A program made the translations under genes and the position numbers. Source: Lagopus muta (Eukaryota; Chordata; Aves; Galliformes; Phasianidae). Taken from it: DNA of 64,000 bases. The DNA lies in contig NC_064443.1 in assembly GCF_023343835.1 (NCBI RefSeq), positions 19,603,501 through 19,667,500 on the forward strand, in the 5' to 3' direction. Below, in pieces: positions 10,489-22,620 of this stretch; position 1 is the first letter of the stretch; each line of letters begins with the position of its first letter. Below the pieces are notes generated by a model. That model made no database searches, was not told the DNA's origin, and worked only from the letters and a program-made list of their open reading frames with translations.

Positions 10489-13400
10489 TATAAAAATATA
10501 AATATAAAAACCATATAAACAGGTCTTAATGCAACAGGATGAACACAGAATAAAACTGTCAGTCTTAGTCCTGGGAATGGCTAGTTCCATGCCAAAGAGT
10601 CCTGACTCTTCCTTTTTCACATGATCACTATGCTGAGCTGAATCTGCTGGAGCCCAGCAGTCACTACAACTTGTGTGTGTGAGAACACAGAGTGACAGGA
10701 AGAAGGTGGCACAATTCCTTAACTAATACAACAATCTCAGAAATATCTGCCTAACTTACTGCTTAATAACAAGGACACCAATCAAGTATTTTATTTTTCT
10801 CATTGGTCCTTAGGTTCCCCTAAAGGTAGTTTCTAAACTATGACAGATACCTTAAGGAAAAATCCCTTCCCTAAGAGCACTCAGAGCAGTGTAAGGCTTG
10901 CCATCCAGCCAAACAATCCAATAAAACTGCTGTATCTGCTGTCTTTTTAGTAGCTAAATTAGGAAGCCGGAGTGTTCTTATTTTCTAATCTCATCTGAGA
11001 AGAAGAGAGACTTAATTTAAAGACATTTTGTTCAGTCAGAAGCATCTAAATGATCATCGATTGTTTTTCCTTAGCTGGGTGTGTGAGTCTCTTTAAAGCA
11101 GTAACTGCTCATCATTTGTGCTCTGTCCCTGTTGCCAGACAGGCTAAGGGAGTTGTGTCAACATTTCTGGAATAAAAACTGTGTTTGAACAAGACAAACT
11201 CAAACTGTCGCACTTCTGTGAATCACAACAATGGCCACAGAATCAAGATGAAGAAGTTCAACTTCAGTCACTTTGCTTGGTTAGACACATCTATAAGAAA
11301 AATCAATCCAGAAAAAATCCTTCTGCATTGACACTTCCCAGTAGCCGCACAGTTGCAGGACTCCTGTAAGAGATTTGTTGATAATTAGAATTCAAAGTTA
11401 TGAGGAGGTGGGAAGCAAAGATGCTTTGTGATGTGATCCAAGTGTTGTAAATGGAGAGGATTGGAAATTTTTCCTCAAATTGCACTCACTCAGTGACATG
11501 AACTAATTTGTTGGAGCCGAGACACTCTGTCACCTGTCCATCTGTGCTTAGCTCCACTCAGTGATGCTCAACTCCGGCACTTCATCTAGCGCTGCAGGAT
11601 ATGACATTCCACCAAGTATATGCTCAGTGTATGGGTTTAGTTCATCTCTAGCATTATGAAAGGAAAAACATCATTGCATTTGAGGATAACTGCGAGAACT
11701 GTAAAGCAAGTCAATTACAATATGGTTTACTGCACTAGGAGGACTTCTTTTACTTGATTTGTTCACCAGCATTCAGCTCAAGTTTTATGTATTCTGATTT
11801 TATTCTTTCATTTTCTGAAAAGTCATAAACATTTAGGAGTGCTTACAAAGCAGAATAAAGTTTGGTTGCATATAGCACCTCTTGCACTTGGGCCATATGC
11901 TTTGCTTCTCAAACTAAACAATTTTGATTCTTGTGATTCCTGCTCTCATTTTTTTCTAAATCAGACACCCTTTCACAGTACCAAAAGGAGACAGAAATGC
12001 AAAATATAAGTGCCTCTTAAGCAGCAGGTCACTGCAGGATCATCTCTGCTCTTAAATCTACAGTGTTTTGCCAGTATTTCCCTTTTCCCTATTGGAAGAC
12101 CTGGCAAACCCTGGACCTGGTGTGATGTGCTCATAGGAAGAAATGATGATGGATTCTCTAAACGACTCATAGTGAGATCAGAATTACTGCTGTCCAGCAG
12201 AAAAATGACAAATGCATACATAACTGAGGCCAAGGGCAGTGTGTTGGGTTGAGGTCCCCACATTCTTTCCAAAGAATCACATTAAGGAGCAGAGCTGAAC
12301 CGCCACAGACAGAAGAAAATTTCAGTTGGAGATGTGAAACACTTAATATAAGCTAGCTGCAGTTAAGCTATGTGACACATTCACAGATGTGCACAGGGCA
12401 AACATCTATCTAGAGGTGTTTCTCAGTTCCCCATTACAGACTGCACTGATTAATGCTACATATCTTCAAGTAAAAAAAATTGCTACGTGTCTTCTTTATT
12501 CCTATGACAGTATGGAAGTATGACAGCTTATGGAATTACTCTGCTCAGTACCTGGCCCCAGACAGGTCTAAAAGTGATTTTAATGAAGATGAAGTTACTG
12601 TTTTTCAATAAAAGCATAAGTACCTGCAAAAGGTCAATAAGATTTACTCTGATATAAGCCCAGAGATCATTTGTTATTGAAATGACAAAAAGATACCTTG
12701 TCTATAAAGCAGAGAGAATGACCAATTACACCACTTGTTTACCAGGTAACCCTTGGCATTTCCATAATTTTCTTAAGACTTAAGCTTTGTTTACACAATG
12801 TTAGCATGGAAGGCTCAGAAATAACCACCGATTATTGATGAAGCTTTCTAAAACATATTTCAAAAACAGTCTTCTTGTCCCTGATGAACCACTTATTCTC
12901 AAAATGTCAAAATATTGAGTCATATTTTTCATCAGTAGCTACAAAAACATAAGAGTTATTGAAGTTTTAACTCTGCAGCTTCCATGACAGTTCTCTGAAT
13001 CAAACCATTATTGAAATGAAGATCTAAAAAGGATTCCTAAGATATTTTTCATACTTCCTCCAATTGTAGGTCTATAAGTATTTTCCAGGGAAGATACAGA
13101 TCATTACAGAGCAAATTTATTAAAAGGACTGATTTTATTAATGACCTTTTACTCATCCTTTTGAAGTCATTCCAAACCCTGCATTGTCCCATACTACAAG
13201 TTGAAAACCACTGATGCAATACAACTATCTCTACACCAAAGGATATGAAGATCATCACCACCCGCTCCAGGAATACATTTCTAGAGTTCTGTCACACCAG
13301 GCCTCAGTGCCAACATGAAATGTTTTGAATCAGATAGCAGCTATCAAGAAAGAAAGAGAGAGATGAGCACTAGTACCTGGAGGAGGAGAAAGCTGTTTAT

Positions 13401-14507
13401 GAAAGCCATCAGTGGTTTGCAGAAAGAATCCTGAGAAACCGCTCATCTAGCAGGATCTTACATCATTGTTCTTGAGCTGTTGCATTGCCTCAGCATGTAC
13501 CTCACTGACATCTGTGCCTTTACTGTCTCATAAAGCTTGATGCCTATTATTTGGCCTACAGAACAGCATTAATTACAATCACTATTCCCAAAAAGTGGCT
13601 GAATACCCACTGAATCTCACTTCGTGCTGTTTGTTTGCAAACAAACCCATTAAGCACCGGTGTAGAAGTCTACTGTTATTACAATGACTATGAAAGTTAT
13701 TATAAAGATGCAAATTTCATAAAGGTCTATCATTTTGTAACTAGCAGTACAATATGAAAACCATCTAACTTGAGCAACTTATTGTGAGGATCTTCCTTTT
13801 TTATTTTTGCCCCTAAGTCTCTTTATTGTGTACCAAGTTTCATCTAAATGACTTGGAACGATGGGCAGGGGAACAGTTCTAAAATGAGTACTCCATGAAC
13901 TTCCCTTACTCTCTCCCAGGCAATTCTCTTGCCCTCTGAAGAAGGGACTCAATGGCTTACTGTACTCTACACAGCCTTTAAACACATATTTGGAACATGC
14001 ACGTCTCCGAGTTGTGCTACATCTTTTCTAGCTTCTGTGGTTATATGAGACACAGGCATTCCTGCTTGATTTCAGGCCACCAATCCATACACTTGACACA
14101 ATGTTGGCTTGAATTTTAAGTAACAACTTCCTGTTTGCCTGGTGCCATTTGTGATGGGTAGAAGTGATAGAATTAAAAAGCTACTAACTATTCTGTTCGC
14201 TTACAGGCTTTGAAGACAGGGTGAGGGAGAGGGGCTAACAGAAACTGTATCGCTTGCTGCTTGCTTAGATCCTCCCATAGAAGAGTAATTCCGTAAGAGT
14301 TCCTGTTATCTACACCCTGCAGGTAAGGCCAAGAAACCAACTGTCTTAAACACTTGTCCTTGTAAGTAGGAAGACCTCCTTGACAGAATCTATAATGACC
14401 CTCTTCTTTCTTCCAAATCCTTTTGAAACACTGAAGCGAAATTTACAAATTGATTGTACCTAGCCCTGATGCCCAAAACCCTTGAAATAACTTATTCAAT
14501 GTGTGCT

Positions 14508-15098
14508 CATAGCCTGGAAGGCCAGCTGTATTCTGAGCCGCATCAACAGAGGAGTGGAAGCAGGAAAGGGAGGGGATTGCACCCCTCTGGTCTTCCCTTG
14601 TGAGGCCCCATCTGCAGTAATGTGTCCAGGGCTGGGGCCCCCAGTAAAAGAAAGATATGCAACTGTTGGAGCAGGTCCAGAGTGCCATGAGAACAAGTAC
14701 CTCTCCAATAGAGACAGACTGAGAGTTGGAGTTGTTCAGTCTGGAGAAAGTTCTGGGGAGACCTCATTGTGGCCTTACAGTACTTAAAGGAAACTTATAA
14801 ACAGAAGAGAGACTGACTTTTTACACAGTCTGATAGTGATAGGACAAGTGTGAAGCTTTAAACTAAAAAAGGGGAGATTAAGGTCAGATGTCAGAGGGAA
14901 ATTTTACTCAGAGGGCTGTAAGACCCTAGCACAGGTTGTCCAGGAAGCTGTGGGAGACCCATCCCTGGAGGTGCCCACAACCAGGCTGGATGGGACCCTG
15001 GGCAGCCTGACCTGGAGGGAGCAACCAGCCCACAGCAGGGAGTGGGGCTGGTGGTAAGTTTAAGGTACGTTCCAATCTAAAACATACTCTGCAATTAT
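14508..15098 (+). mobile_element. CR1 LINE fragment, 3' part
   Basis: Plus-strand CR1. It begins in the ORF2 C-terminal region (AGCCTGGAAGGCCAGCTGTA at about 14511, then 'gaggccccatctgcagta' and 'tgtccagggctggggcccc'), continues through 'gaccctagcacaggttgtccaggaagctgtggg' type blocks and ends in the 3' UTR region. The frame is broken throughout. It is 5'-truncated, as is usual for CR1. Confidence 0.9.
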
Positions 15099-16434
15099 GT
15101 TATTTCATTCATATACTTGTAATGCATCATTACATTATCTGTATAGCACTTACCATAACAGGATTCTGATCTTCATTGTTGCAGCACCAAGGACTCTTAA
15201 CGACATGTAACCTAGAAGATAAAGTGACCAATCTTACTGTAGGAGCAGTAATACACAGTGAGCCAATTTAAGCTCTCATAAAATGAGTAGCCCAAATAAC
15301 ATGGTAACAACTAAGAAAATAGAGACAAATAAGGAGCAGTTCATTGGTAACAAACCCATACATAACGCATACGAACATCCACAGACACAGAGAAACAACA
15401 GTAAGGAATGTTGTAATACTTGAACAAACCATTATCCAATTCTGCTGCCTCAGCTGATATGACAGGCTCCTGAGATAGTTTTTAGTAAAATCAGATCCCT
15501 GTTCAAAATTCCTCTCTACCTGTGATTCCAATTTGCACTTCCTATGAGAATAGCTGCTCTTGGGTGCTGTGTACAGGCAGGTAGAAAGGCAGCTGCCTTG
15601 TTGATGGGGTCCTGCCATTGGCCCCATTTCTCTTTGCTATCAGACCACCACAGAAAGCCTGAGGACAATCAAATTCATGTTGAATCTTTAAAGCAAGACT
15701 CGAGATTGCTTTGTTGAATAGTTCTCACCAGTGAATACCTGCCTCCTATGGCAACACCAAGCAACAAGAAGAAATAAAATTATTTAATTTCAAAGCCACA
15801 ATGTGAACATCCAGATTTTACGAGGAAGATGTTCTGCCATCAGCCACGAGGGCAAGTTCCGGAGCTTTCCATTCTGCTTTTACTCAGTCTCCTTATTCAT
15901 GTTTCCGCTGTGGCCTCTAATCTTTAACCACTGGGCTTGCACTGTGTATGTGAAATCTTCAGGAGCTTCTGAGCCCTTTATCTTTGATATGTGAACAAGC
16001 AGGGACTATCAGATGGGATTTTTAAACATGCTCTGTGTTGAGAACTCTCAGTGAATTCGACAGAAGGACTACACAGGTGAAGCTAAGAATTGGAAACATA
16101 ACATCCAAACCAGCATTTCCAAATACTTCATGCCAAAGGCTAAATCTCTCATTGCATTTTCTCTTGCTCCCAAACTTACCCTCTTTCACACCCAGTCGTG
16201 GTTTCTCTATCATAATTACGATTGTGTTAGCAGAAACTGTAAAGCAATAGCAGAGAAGAAACAAGTACATGACTCCCCTAATTGCAGTGGGGACCAGTGA
16301 CCTTTTTACAGATCCTCAACTTTGCAATCTGACAACGTCAATAAGGGTTGCTTCTTAAAAGGAAGCTGGATGACCACTGTTTCTGTCAGAGCACATAAAA
16401 TATCATACAATCTCTTATTTCTATACTGTTAATT
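15099..16434. other. Non-coding stretch between CR1 copies
   Basis: No exon, RNA gene or repeat is recognised. The open frames (up to 119 residues on the minus strand at 15268-15627) do not resemble a known protein and have no supporting splice sites. Confidence 0.4.
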
Positions 16435-16980
16435 TCATAGAATCATAGAATCATAGAATCACCAAGGTTGGAAAAGACCTAAAAGATCATCCAGTCCAAC
16501 CGTTCACCTATTCCCAATAGCTCCCACTAAACCACGTCCCTCAACACAACATCCAGCCTTTCCTTGAACACCCCCAGGCACGGTGACTCCACCACCTCCC
16601 TGGGCAGTCCAATCCAGTGCCTGACCACCCTTTCTGAAAAGTAATACTTCCTCATGTCCAGCCTGAATCTCCCCTGCCGTAGCTTGAAACCATTTCCTCT
16701 GGTCCTATCACTGATGACACGAGAGAAGAGGCCGACCCCCAGCTCACTACAACCTCCCTTCAGGAAGTTATAGAGAGCAATGAGGTCTCCCCTGAGCCTC
16801 CTCTTCTCCAGGCTGAACATTCCCAGCTCCTTCAGCCTCTCCTCATATGGCCTGTGTTCCAGACCCCTCACCAGCTTCGTTGCCCTTCTTTGAACACGTT
16901 CCAGGGCCTCAATATCTTTCTTGCAGTGAGGGGCCCAAAACTGGACACAGTACTCGAGGTGCGGCCTCACTAGTGCTGAA
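16435..16980 (-). mobile_element. Young 5'-truncated CR1 LINE copy
   Basis: Minus-strand CR1 with its 3' terminal repeats (ATAGAATC units) on the left at 16435-16460. A 147-codon frame at 16970-16527 is the C-terminal end of the CR1 ORF2 protein, recognisable by [28 protein letters not shown] and [20 protein letters not shown]. The open frame over about 440 bases marks this as one of the younger copies in the window. The element is 5'-truncated and cannot move by itself. Its right edge is near 16978, inside the CR1 text that begins 'ctcgaggtgcggcctcac' on the plus strand. Confidence 0.95.
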
Positions 16981-17346
16981 TTTCTCCCAAACTGGAAAGC
17001 AAAATTTTGTCAAGGTATACCAAGCTGCTGCTTTCTCCAAGGATCAATTTCCCACTTGGAACAAAACAAGAATCTCTTGAGTGCTGCAATTAGCAGCTAT
17101 GAAAAAACAACAGACTGGGAAAGCTGCTGGTTTGGGTACCTAGTGGCATGGTCTCGCTTGTTTAATTAAATGATATTATTTTGTTTGAGAGATCTTGGAC
17201 TGTGTCTTGAACAAGAGACATGGTACAACAATATTTTTCCTAAAGATTTCCACTCTCTTCCCAAATGACAGGGTTCTTCTCAATGAGAAGACTGTAGAAA
17301 AGACCCTGCATAAACATCACTGAATTAATTACAAAATAATTACAAC

Positions 17347-17385
17347 ATTATAGTGAATCCATTGATTTAATGGATTCACTATAAT
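17347..17385. repeat. Perfect 17-bp hairpin with 5-base loop
   Basis: The left arm ATTATAGTGAATCCATT (17347-17363) and right arm AATGGATTCACTATAAT (17369-17385) are exact reverse complements around a GATTT loop. It is not part of any CR1 or mariner end I recognise. Confidence 0.9.
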
Positions 17386-18484
17386 AATTCACTCTTTAAT
17401 TCCAAACTGCCTCCATCCCAGAAGGAACAAACTGTGAGTTAGACTCTTAAGTATACAATTAAGCCTGCCAAGTTCTGATTCCATAATATGCTGCTTAGTA
17501 TTGAACATCTATCAGTAAGCCAGTATGCAGGATTAATGTCACAGTGATTTGGTTTTGATTCCTCATGAAACTATAAAACGATTTAGCTGATATAAGCAAC
17601 ACGATATTTATAGTCCTTTCAGCAAAAGGTTTAATGCTAGGCAGGATACTTCCCCTTCCCTCCAATATAACAGCCTTCCCTTGCCTTTATAGATTCCAAT
17701 TGGTGAGTGGAGCTCTGTGCATTCCATGTGGAATTTACTCAGTAATTCTATTAAAAGCTTCCCTTCCCAGAAATTAATGTTCTCATCTCACTCACTACTC
17801 ATTCATTACTTAAAACAGAATACCTAACCTCTGCCTATATTAAGTTTCCTCAAGGGATTTCATATTTATTTCAAGGAATTCAGGAGACTAAGCTTCAACA
17901 CTTCTGTGTTTGCAGAACTACAAAAATCTTAGTCTTAAAGTTAGTACAAAGCTTTGCCATTTTTTTAATTTTTGAAAAGGAGAATCATTTGAAAATATCA
18001 GAGCCTTCAAAGGAGGCCCTTTACTTCCATTCCTCACCATTTTCAGGTCGCACTTCAAATGACATTTAGGATGAGCCAGTAAAGTTTCTAATGATATCAG
18101 CAGTTTTCTAGGCCTGTTCAGTCGACTAGCTTTAACTAAGAGCTCCCTCAAAAAAGACCTTTGATCTAGTACCACCAATGCCTGCAGTTAAGCAACAGCA
18201 CCAGCACCAAGATCGGGACCCAATACTGGAGGAAATAGAGTCCACAGTAGAAGAGTTGCCTTCATTTCCCCTCCTAGATTTTATCTTCCCAAGTACTGTA
18301 ATAAACAGAAGAAGTATTATTAATCTTCATTGCTTGTGTTTTTTGATAACCTACAACAAAGCCATCTGGGATGTGACACTCTCTGCTGTCGACTATCACA
18401 AAGCTCATCTAGTTGTATACAAAGGAGCACATTTACACCAGTGCTGGCTCTGACAAGACTGGGCTGCATTTCTGAAATTTATAA

Positions 18485-18944
18485 GGGCTGCTCTGAAAAT
18501 AATGCCTCCTGTTTTATTACGTTGGCCCATGTCATCAGAGGCAGACGGTGGTGGTGCAGCAGAATTTGGGCAGCACAGGGTCAGTCTGACAGAGCAGAGC
18601 CTGACATGGAAGTGCGTTTGAAGCAAAGGTGTGGAATTGAGTTCCTGCATGTGGAAAAGACAACACCCACTGCTATTCATTGACATTGAACACGTATGGA
18701 GACCAAGCAGTGGATGTGAGCACAGTGAGGGGTGGGAGCTTCATTTCAGTATTGGCAACAGTGGGTCACCTCTACTGGTGCAGATTTTTACAAGCGTGGT
18801 GTGCAGGCTCTGGTTCATAGTAGGTGAAAATGCACAGCTAATGGTGGTGATTATGTTGGAAAATAGTGTGTTGTAGCCAGCAATGTGCTCCATCCAATGG
18901 TGTTTTTGTGCTCTTTGTAGCTGTTGTACTTCCCACAGAAATAA
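18485..18944 (+). mobile_element. Galluhop-like mariner DNA transposon remnant
   Basis: The left end GGGCTGCTCTGAAAATAATG at 18485, followed by TGCCTCCTGTTTTATTACG, matches the terminal repeat of the chicken mariner family Galluhop as I know it. The body follows that family's internally deleted consensus: 'gcccatgtcatcagaggcagac', 'gacatggaagtgcg', 'accaagcagtggatgtgagcac', 'ctactggtgcagatttttac' and 'gaaaatgcacagctaatggtgg'. Transposase is not intact. The right end is interrupted by a CR1 at 18945, and the terminal repeat beyond it (19077-19103) has unexpected orientation. Confidence 0.85.
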
Positions 18945-19070
18945 TCACACAATCACAGAAACACCAAGGTTGGAAAAGACCTACAAGATCATCCAGTCCA
19001 ACCATCCACCTATCATGAACAGTTCTCACTAAACCATATCCCTCAACACAACATCCAAACCTTCCTTGAA
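18945..19070 (-). mobile_element. Short CR1 3' end inserted in Galluhop
   Basis: The sequence from TCACACAATCACAGAAACAC through AAGGTTGGAAAAGACC to CAACATCCAAACCTTCC is the inverted last ~125 bp of a CR1. It lies at the right-hand end of the mariner element, between its GAAATAA and a following TAAATAGG. The CR1 must therefore be younger than the transposon copy. Confidence 0.9.
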
Positions 19071-19076
19071 TAAATA

Positions 19077-19103
19077 GGTTGCTCCAGAAGTAGTACCTCC
19101 TAT
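19077..19103. mobile_element. Galluhop-type terminal repeat in direct orientation
   Basis: GGTTGCTCCAGAAGTAGTAC followed by CTCCTAT resembles the 18485 end in the same orientation. A mariner right end should be the inverse complement. The piece is either locally inverted or the start of a second, truncated copy. Confidence 0.6.
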
Positions 19104-22100
19104 GTAGTTCCCGCATCATTAAATCTACTGAAAAATCTACCTAGGCCCATTAACTTAGCAAACACATTTAGAAGAGTATGCAGCTACACCTCTATGGAAA
19201 AAAGCACTTCAGCATTCTGATGTTATACAAACCAAGATGAAGTGATCTCATGACTGTCACAAAAATGCAGTATGTCGTCCACCTGCCAAGCAGACTACTC
19301 ACATACTCAGTGCATTTTAGAAGGATCACACAGGAAGAGAGATGTTCACCTGTTCACAATACCCACCCTCTCAAATGTTCTCCCTGATTAGTTCAATTCA
19401 GGGAACAAATTGGGAGGAGTGATCTAAAGAAGCTGCACATCGACATTCCCTGAGAAAACAAAAGAGCTGATTTGCTTCTGATTTCTGTTAGCAATCAAAT
19501 AACTCTCATTTTCTCATTAATAAGAAGAGGTTTAACAGAACAGTATGGACTATGAACAACTCCAACTATGGAGTTGTTCTTCCTTCACACACTTCTTGCC
19601 TTGGGGTAGCAACAGAGAATAAACTCTACATGACAGATGCTAGCCACAGTGTTTAAATTTGTTCAAATCTTTTACGCTAAAAAGAATTGAGAAAATGTGA
19701 TTAAATGAATAAAAAACTGTAACAAAGTGAGATTAAGGTACTACTCAGAATTTCAGAATTAGTGAAGCCTTCAAACAATGTCCACATTAATTTATAGCTC
19801 AGTACATTCATTTTTTAAGCCCAGGTGTGGTTCCATAAGAATTCTTAGGGAGTTATTACATCCAGAAATGCAAAGCATCTAGGGTGAAGTGAATGCAATT
19901 CTTTATTGCACTCACTTCAGGAGGTTCACTGTGATACAACAGCAGTTCTGAAATCTATGGCATTAGCATTTGACTATATTGTAGGATACTGTAATGGAGA
20001 ACAAGTCCTGACAGCTGGCCCAGAGAAATTCAGGAGTCAGTTAGGTTTTTTTGGTGGATAGAGAGAAAGCAAACAAGGGTCAGGTGGCAGACTGGACAAT
20101 GACTACACAGTCTCGTGCATCAGAGCATCCGCTGCATGTGCATTAAAAGACTCAGTAAGAGGTTTTTGCAACAAGCAGCTCCTGCTATATCCAACCTGGA
20201 GCTACATATGCAAACCTACATACTGTCCAGATTGCTTTCAGACTGGAGAACAGCATAAGAATTATTTCCAGCTCATATTTAGAGATTGTGAGGATTTTCA
20301 AATTGTGTCAGATCAAGACTTACTAATTCGTACTCAAAGTTTCCAAGCATAAACCTTAGCTATCCTACCATTTCCTAGTGGCCAAGAAATTCAATAAATC
20401 AACTGATGTATCACAAGTAGAATCTGACTCATTCACTCAGCGTGAAGATGAAACACATTCATATAGGAGATATTTTTAAATATCAGATTCTTAGCTTTCC
20501 TTGAGTTAATTTGCTTATATGATTTTGTATATATGAAAGTGTGTCAGCTGTGTAAACTTCTCTTTTTCCCATCTATCTTTTTTAAGAGCCACACTTCAAA
20601 GTTCAAGAGGATTTTTTTAAACTCAACTCAGCATATAGATCCTTTAAACTCAGGGAAAAAAATTCTAAGGCTAGCCCTAGTCAAAGTAAAGGAAAAGCAC
20701 AGCTGCCTTCAGTGGACTCCACTAGGCATTCGGTTAGGACAAATCAGGGGCTAAGACAGCTATTGGCTGGTTAAATGTGCAAATCTGGTATTAATTAAGA
20801 TATTTAAAGTACTTTCCAGTATTCTTTAGATTCCTGGAAAGTCCGAACTCACTGCCTAAAATTAAAAAAAAAAAAAACAACACAGGAATTGTCCTCACAG
20901 GAATCTTTGCTTTGAATTAAGGACTATCAGTTGTCCAGTCATTGCCTACTGACCAGCTCACATGCTCTGCACATGAGGCGTGGGATGTCTCAAGTTCCCA
21001 CAGAAATCCAAACAAGAAGGAAAATATATTCCATTTTTAGTATAACTGTTAAAAATACAGTGCAAATCTCCAGCGTCAGTGCAAATCTGGAACAAGTACA
21101 CTGACAGCCATGACTATACTCAAAATACAAGTTTAATTGATATTAGAAAAAATTCATTTATATACAATTTCTGACACTTTTTCTCTAAGATATTAAGACA
21201 AAATTCAAGAGAAGGCATTCTCATGGAAGAAGGCTGAAGTAACAGCTTCCCCTGAAGCCACCCCAAAGAAACCCAAAGAACTGAAAACAAGGCTCTTATT
21301 GCGTATTTTCTGTTCCATCACTTTAAGTTGAATGGGGTAAGGGGAAAAAGTTCTGCAAGATGATCACTTTCTGTTAAATTCATGTCAGTAATGAGTTACT
21401 TTGCAAACAACAACTAACTTCATTCCTTTTTAATCTTATTATGGGGTCTTACCATTGTCTGTACAGATGCAAAGTGGTGCCTTTCTTCGCCTATGCTCAG
21501 CATTTGTTACCAAACCATAGCTGGAATAGTGAAATTGCTACAAACCTGCAGCCAAAGAAAGATATCACTATGGAGATTTTCACTCCTTTTATGCATTACA
21601 GAAGATGCCATGAACAAGTTTGCTCTGCAAGCCAGCAAGAGCCCACAAGTGAGATGAATCCTGCATTACTTCTGTATATGAGCAATCTTTATTTCCTAAG
21701 TTTTATTCCCAAGTATTGTCACCAGCAAGGATGTGATGTTCCCAAGGAACCACTAGCCCTGTACCTGCATCTCCAGCACGTTTTTAGCAGTACTGTGTAG
21801 AAGAATATCCTAAAAAGACAGGTTAGAGAAGGAGTCTGATTTCCCATTACAGCATAATACTTTTTGAAACACATCAGCAACATAGCTATGCTTTAATATC
21901 CACTGCTACATACTCCATATTCTAGTGGGCTGCTTACAGAAATCTACGCCAAGAAAAAAGTAATTGTAAGATAGAAACTGTTCAGTTCCTTTCAGAATAA
22001 GAATCCATAGTATAAACTTATTTAAAGATAATCCATTATATTTTTCATTTTATTCTTTAGCTTGATAAACCATCTCTTTGCATTTACTCTGTAGTGCTCA

Positions 22101-22420
22101 TGTTATAGAAGATACCTAAGCTTCTTCCCATAAAGCAAAAAAAAAAAAAAGCAAAAAAAAAAAGAAAAAGAGAAAGAAAAAAAGAAAAAAAGCTTCCCTT
22201 TCTCTATGCTAGTTTACATAAAACCCAACACAATCTCCTTAGAGAATGGAAAAGCAGTAAGTTCTGTGAGTCCACTACGGATATAAGAAGGTCAGCAAAT
22301 AATCAGTTTTAAAGCGCATGGAAAACACAGATCCCTGATATCAATGAAAAAAGAAAACACAAGAAAAGAAAGAAAAAAAAACAGCAACACACATCAACTA
22401 CATCAAACACATCAACCACA
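19104..22420. other. Non-coding stretch upstream of TRH
   Basis: No exon or known repeat. A 10-bp inverted repeat (GAACAACTCC and GGAGTTGTTC around a 6-base loop) lies at 19554-19579. An A-rich purine tract at 22135-22196 lies about 250 bp before the candidate TRH promoter. The open frames here (for example 21441-21800) are unsupported. Confidence 0.4.
22135..22196. repeat. A-rich low-complexity tract
   Basis: A runs are interrupted by single G or C (AAAAAGCAAAA and AAAGAAAAAG types). This is simple sequence, with no target-site or retroposed body seen. Confidence 0.85.
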
Positions 22421-22470
22421 TTACCTCACAGCTATTTGCATAAGGGTCCAGAGGCAGTACAGTATAAGTA
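22421..22470 (+). promoter_or_regulatory. TRH: Candidate TRH promoter
   Basis: Three elements stand in promoter order: TTACCTCA at 22421-22428, close to the TGACCTCA (CRE/thyroid-hormone-response 'site 4') of mammalian TRH promoters; an octamer ATTTGCAT at 22434-22441, a POU-factor site; and TATAAGTA at 22463-22470. A start of transcription would fall near 22493. It lies 1.1 kb before the first coding exon, a distance like that in other TRH genes, whose first exon is non-coding. The elements are seen; the function is inferred. Confidence 0.5.
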
Positions 22471-22492
22471 CAGAGACACAAGCTATCCAAAG

Positions 22493-22620
22493 AGAACTTA
22501 GCAACGGTTCTATTGGATACTGCCTGCTTCTGTAGCAGAAGAGGAGCAACTTTGAGGCTCAGATGTGCAAACAGCTTTAAAGGCAGACGCATCCAGCAGA
22601 AGTCTAAAACTACAAACCAG
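22493..22620 (+). other. TRH: Candidate TRH exon 1 (5' UTR)
   Basis: This stretch is about 30 bp below a TATA box. It ends at CAG followed by GTAATC, an acceptable splice donor, with the exon edge at 22620. It would splice to the acceptor at 23581-23582 over a 962-bp intron. There is no long open frame, as expected for a non-coding first exon. The start coordinate is estimated from the TATA position only. Confidence 0.45.

Larger units (their letters stand above)
7556..14507. other. Non-coding stretch, no gene seen
   Basis: About 7 kb of AT-rich sequence with no exon I can support. The only clear structure is a 42-bp block present twice without a mismatch (8124-8165 and 10447-10488). Two antiparallel open frames near 11970-12270 (99 and 80 residues) resemble no protein and lack convincing splice sites. 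This is most likely an intron or intergenic region upstream of TRH. Confidence 0.4.

Noticed and set aside
11973-12272. Antiparallel open frames of 99 and 80 codons
   Set aside because: No recognised domain, no convincing splice borders and no promoter. Two overlapping antiparallel frames are expected by chance at this length.
16527-16970. 147-codon minus-strand frame as a host gene
   Set aside because: It is the C-terminal end of CR1 ORF2 inside a young CR1 copy.
19554-19579. 10-bp inverted repeat as a small-RNA hairpin
   Set aside because: The stem is too short and isolated. Such stems are common by chance in 64 kb.
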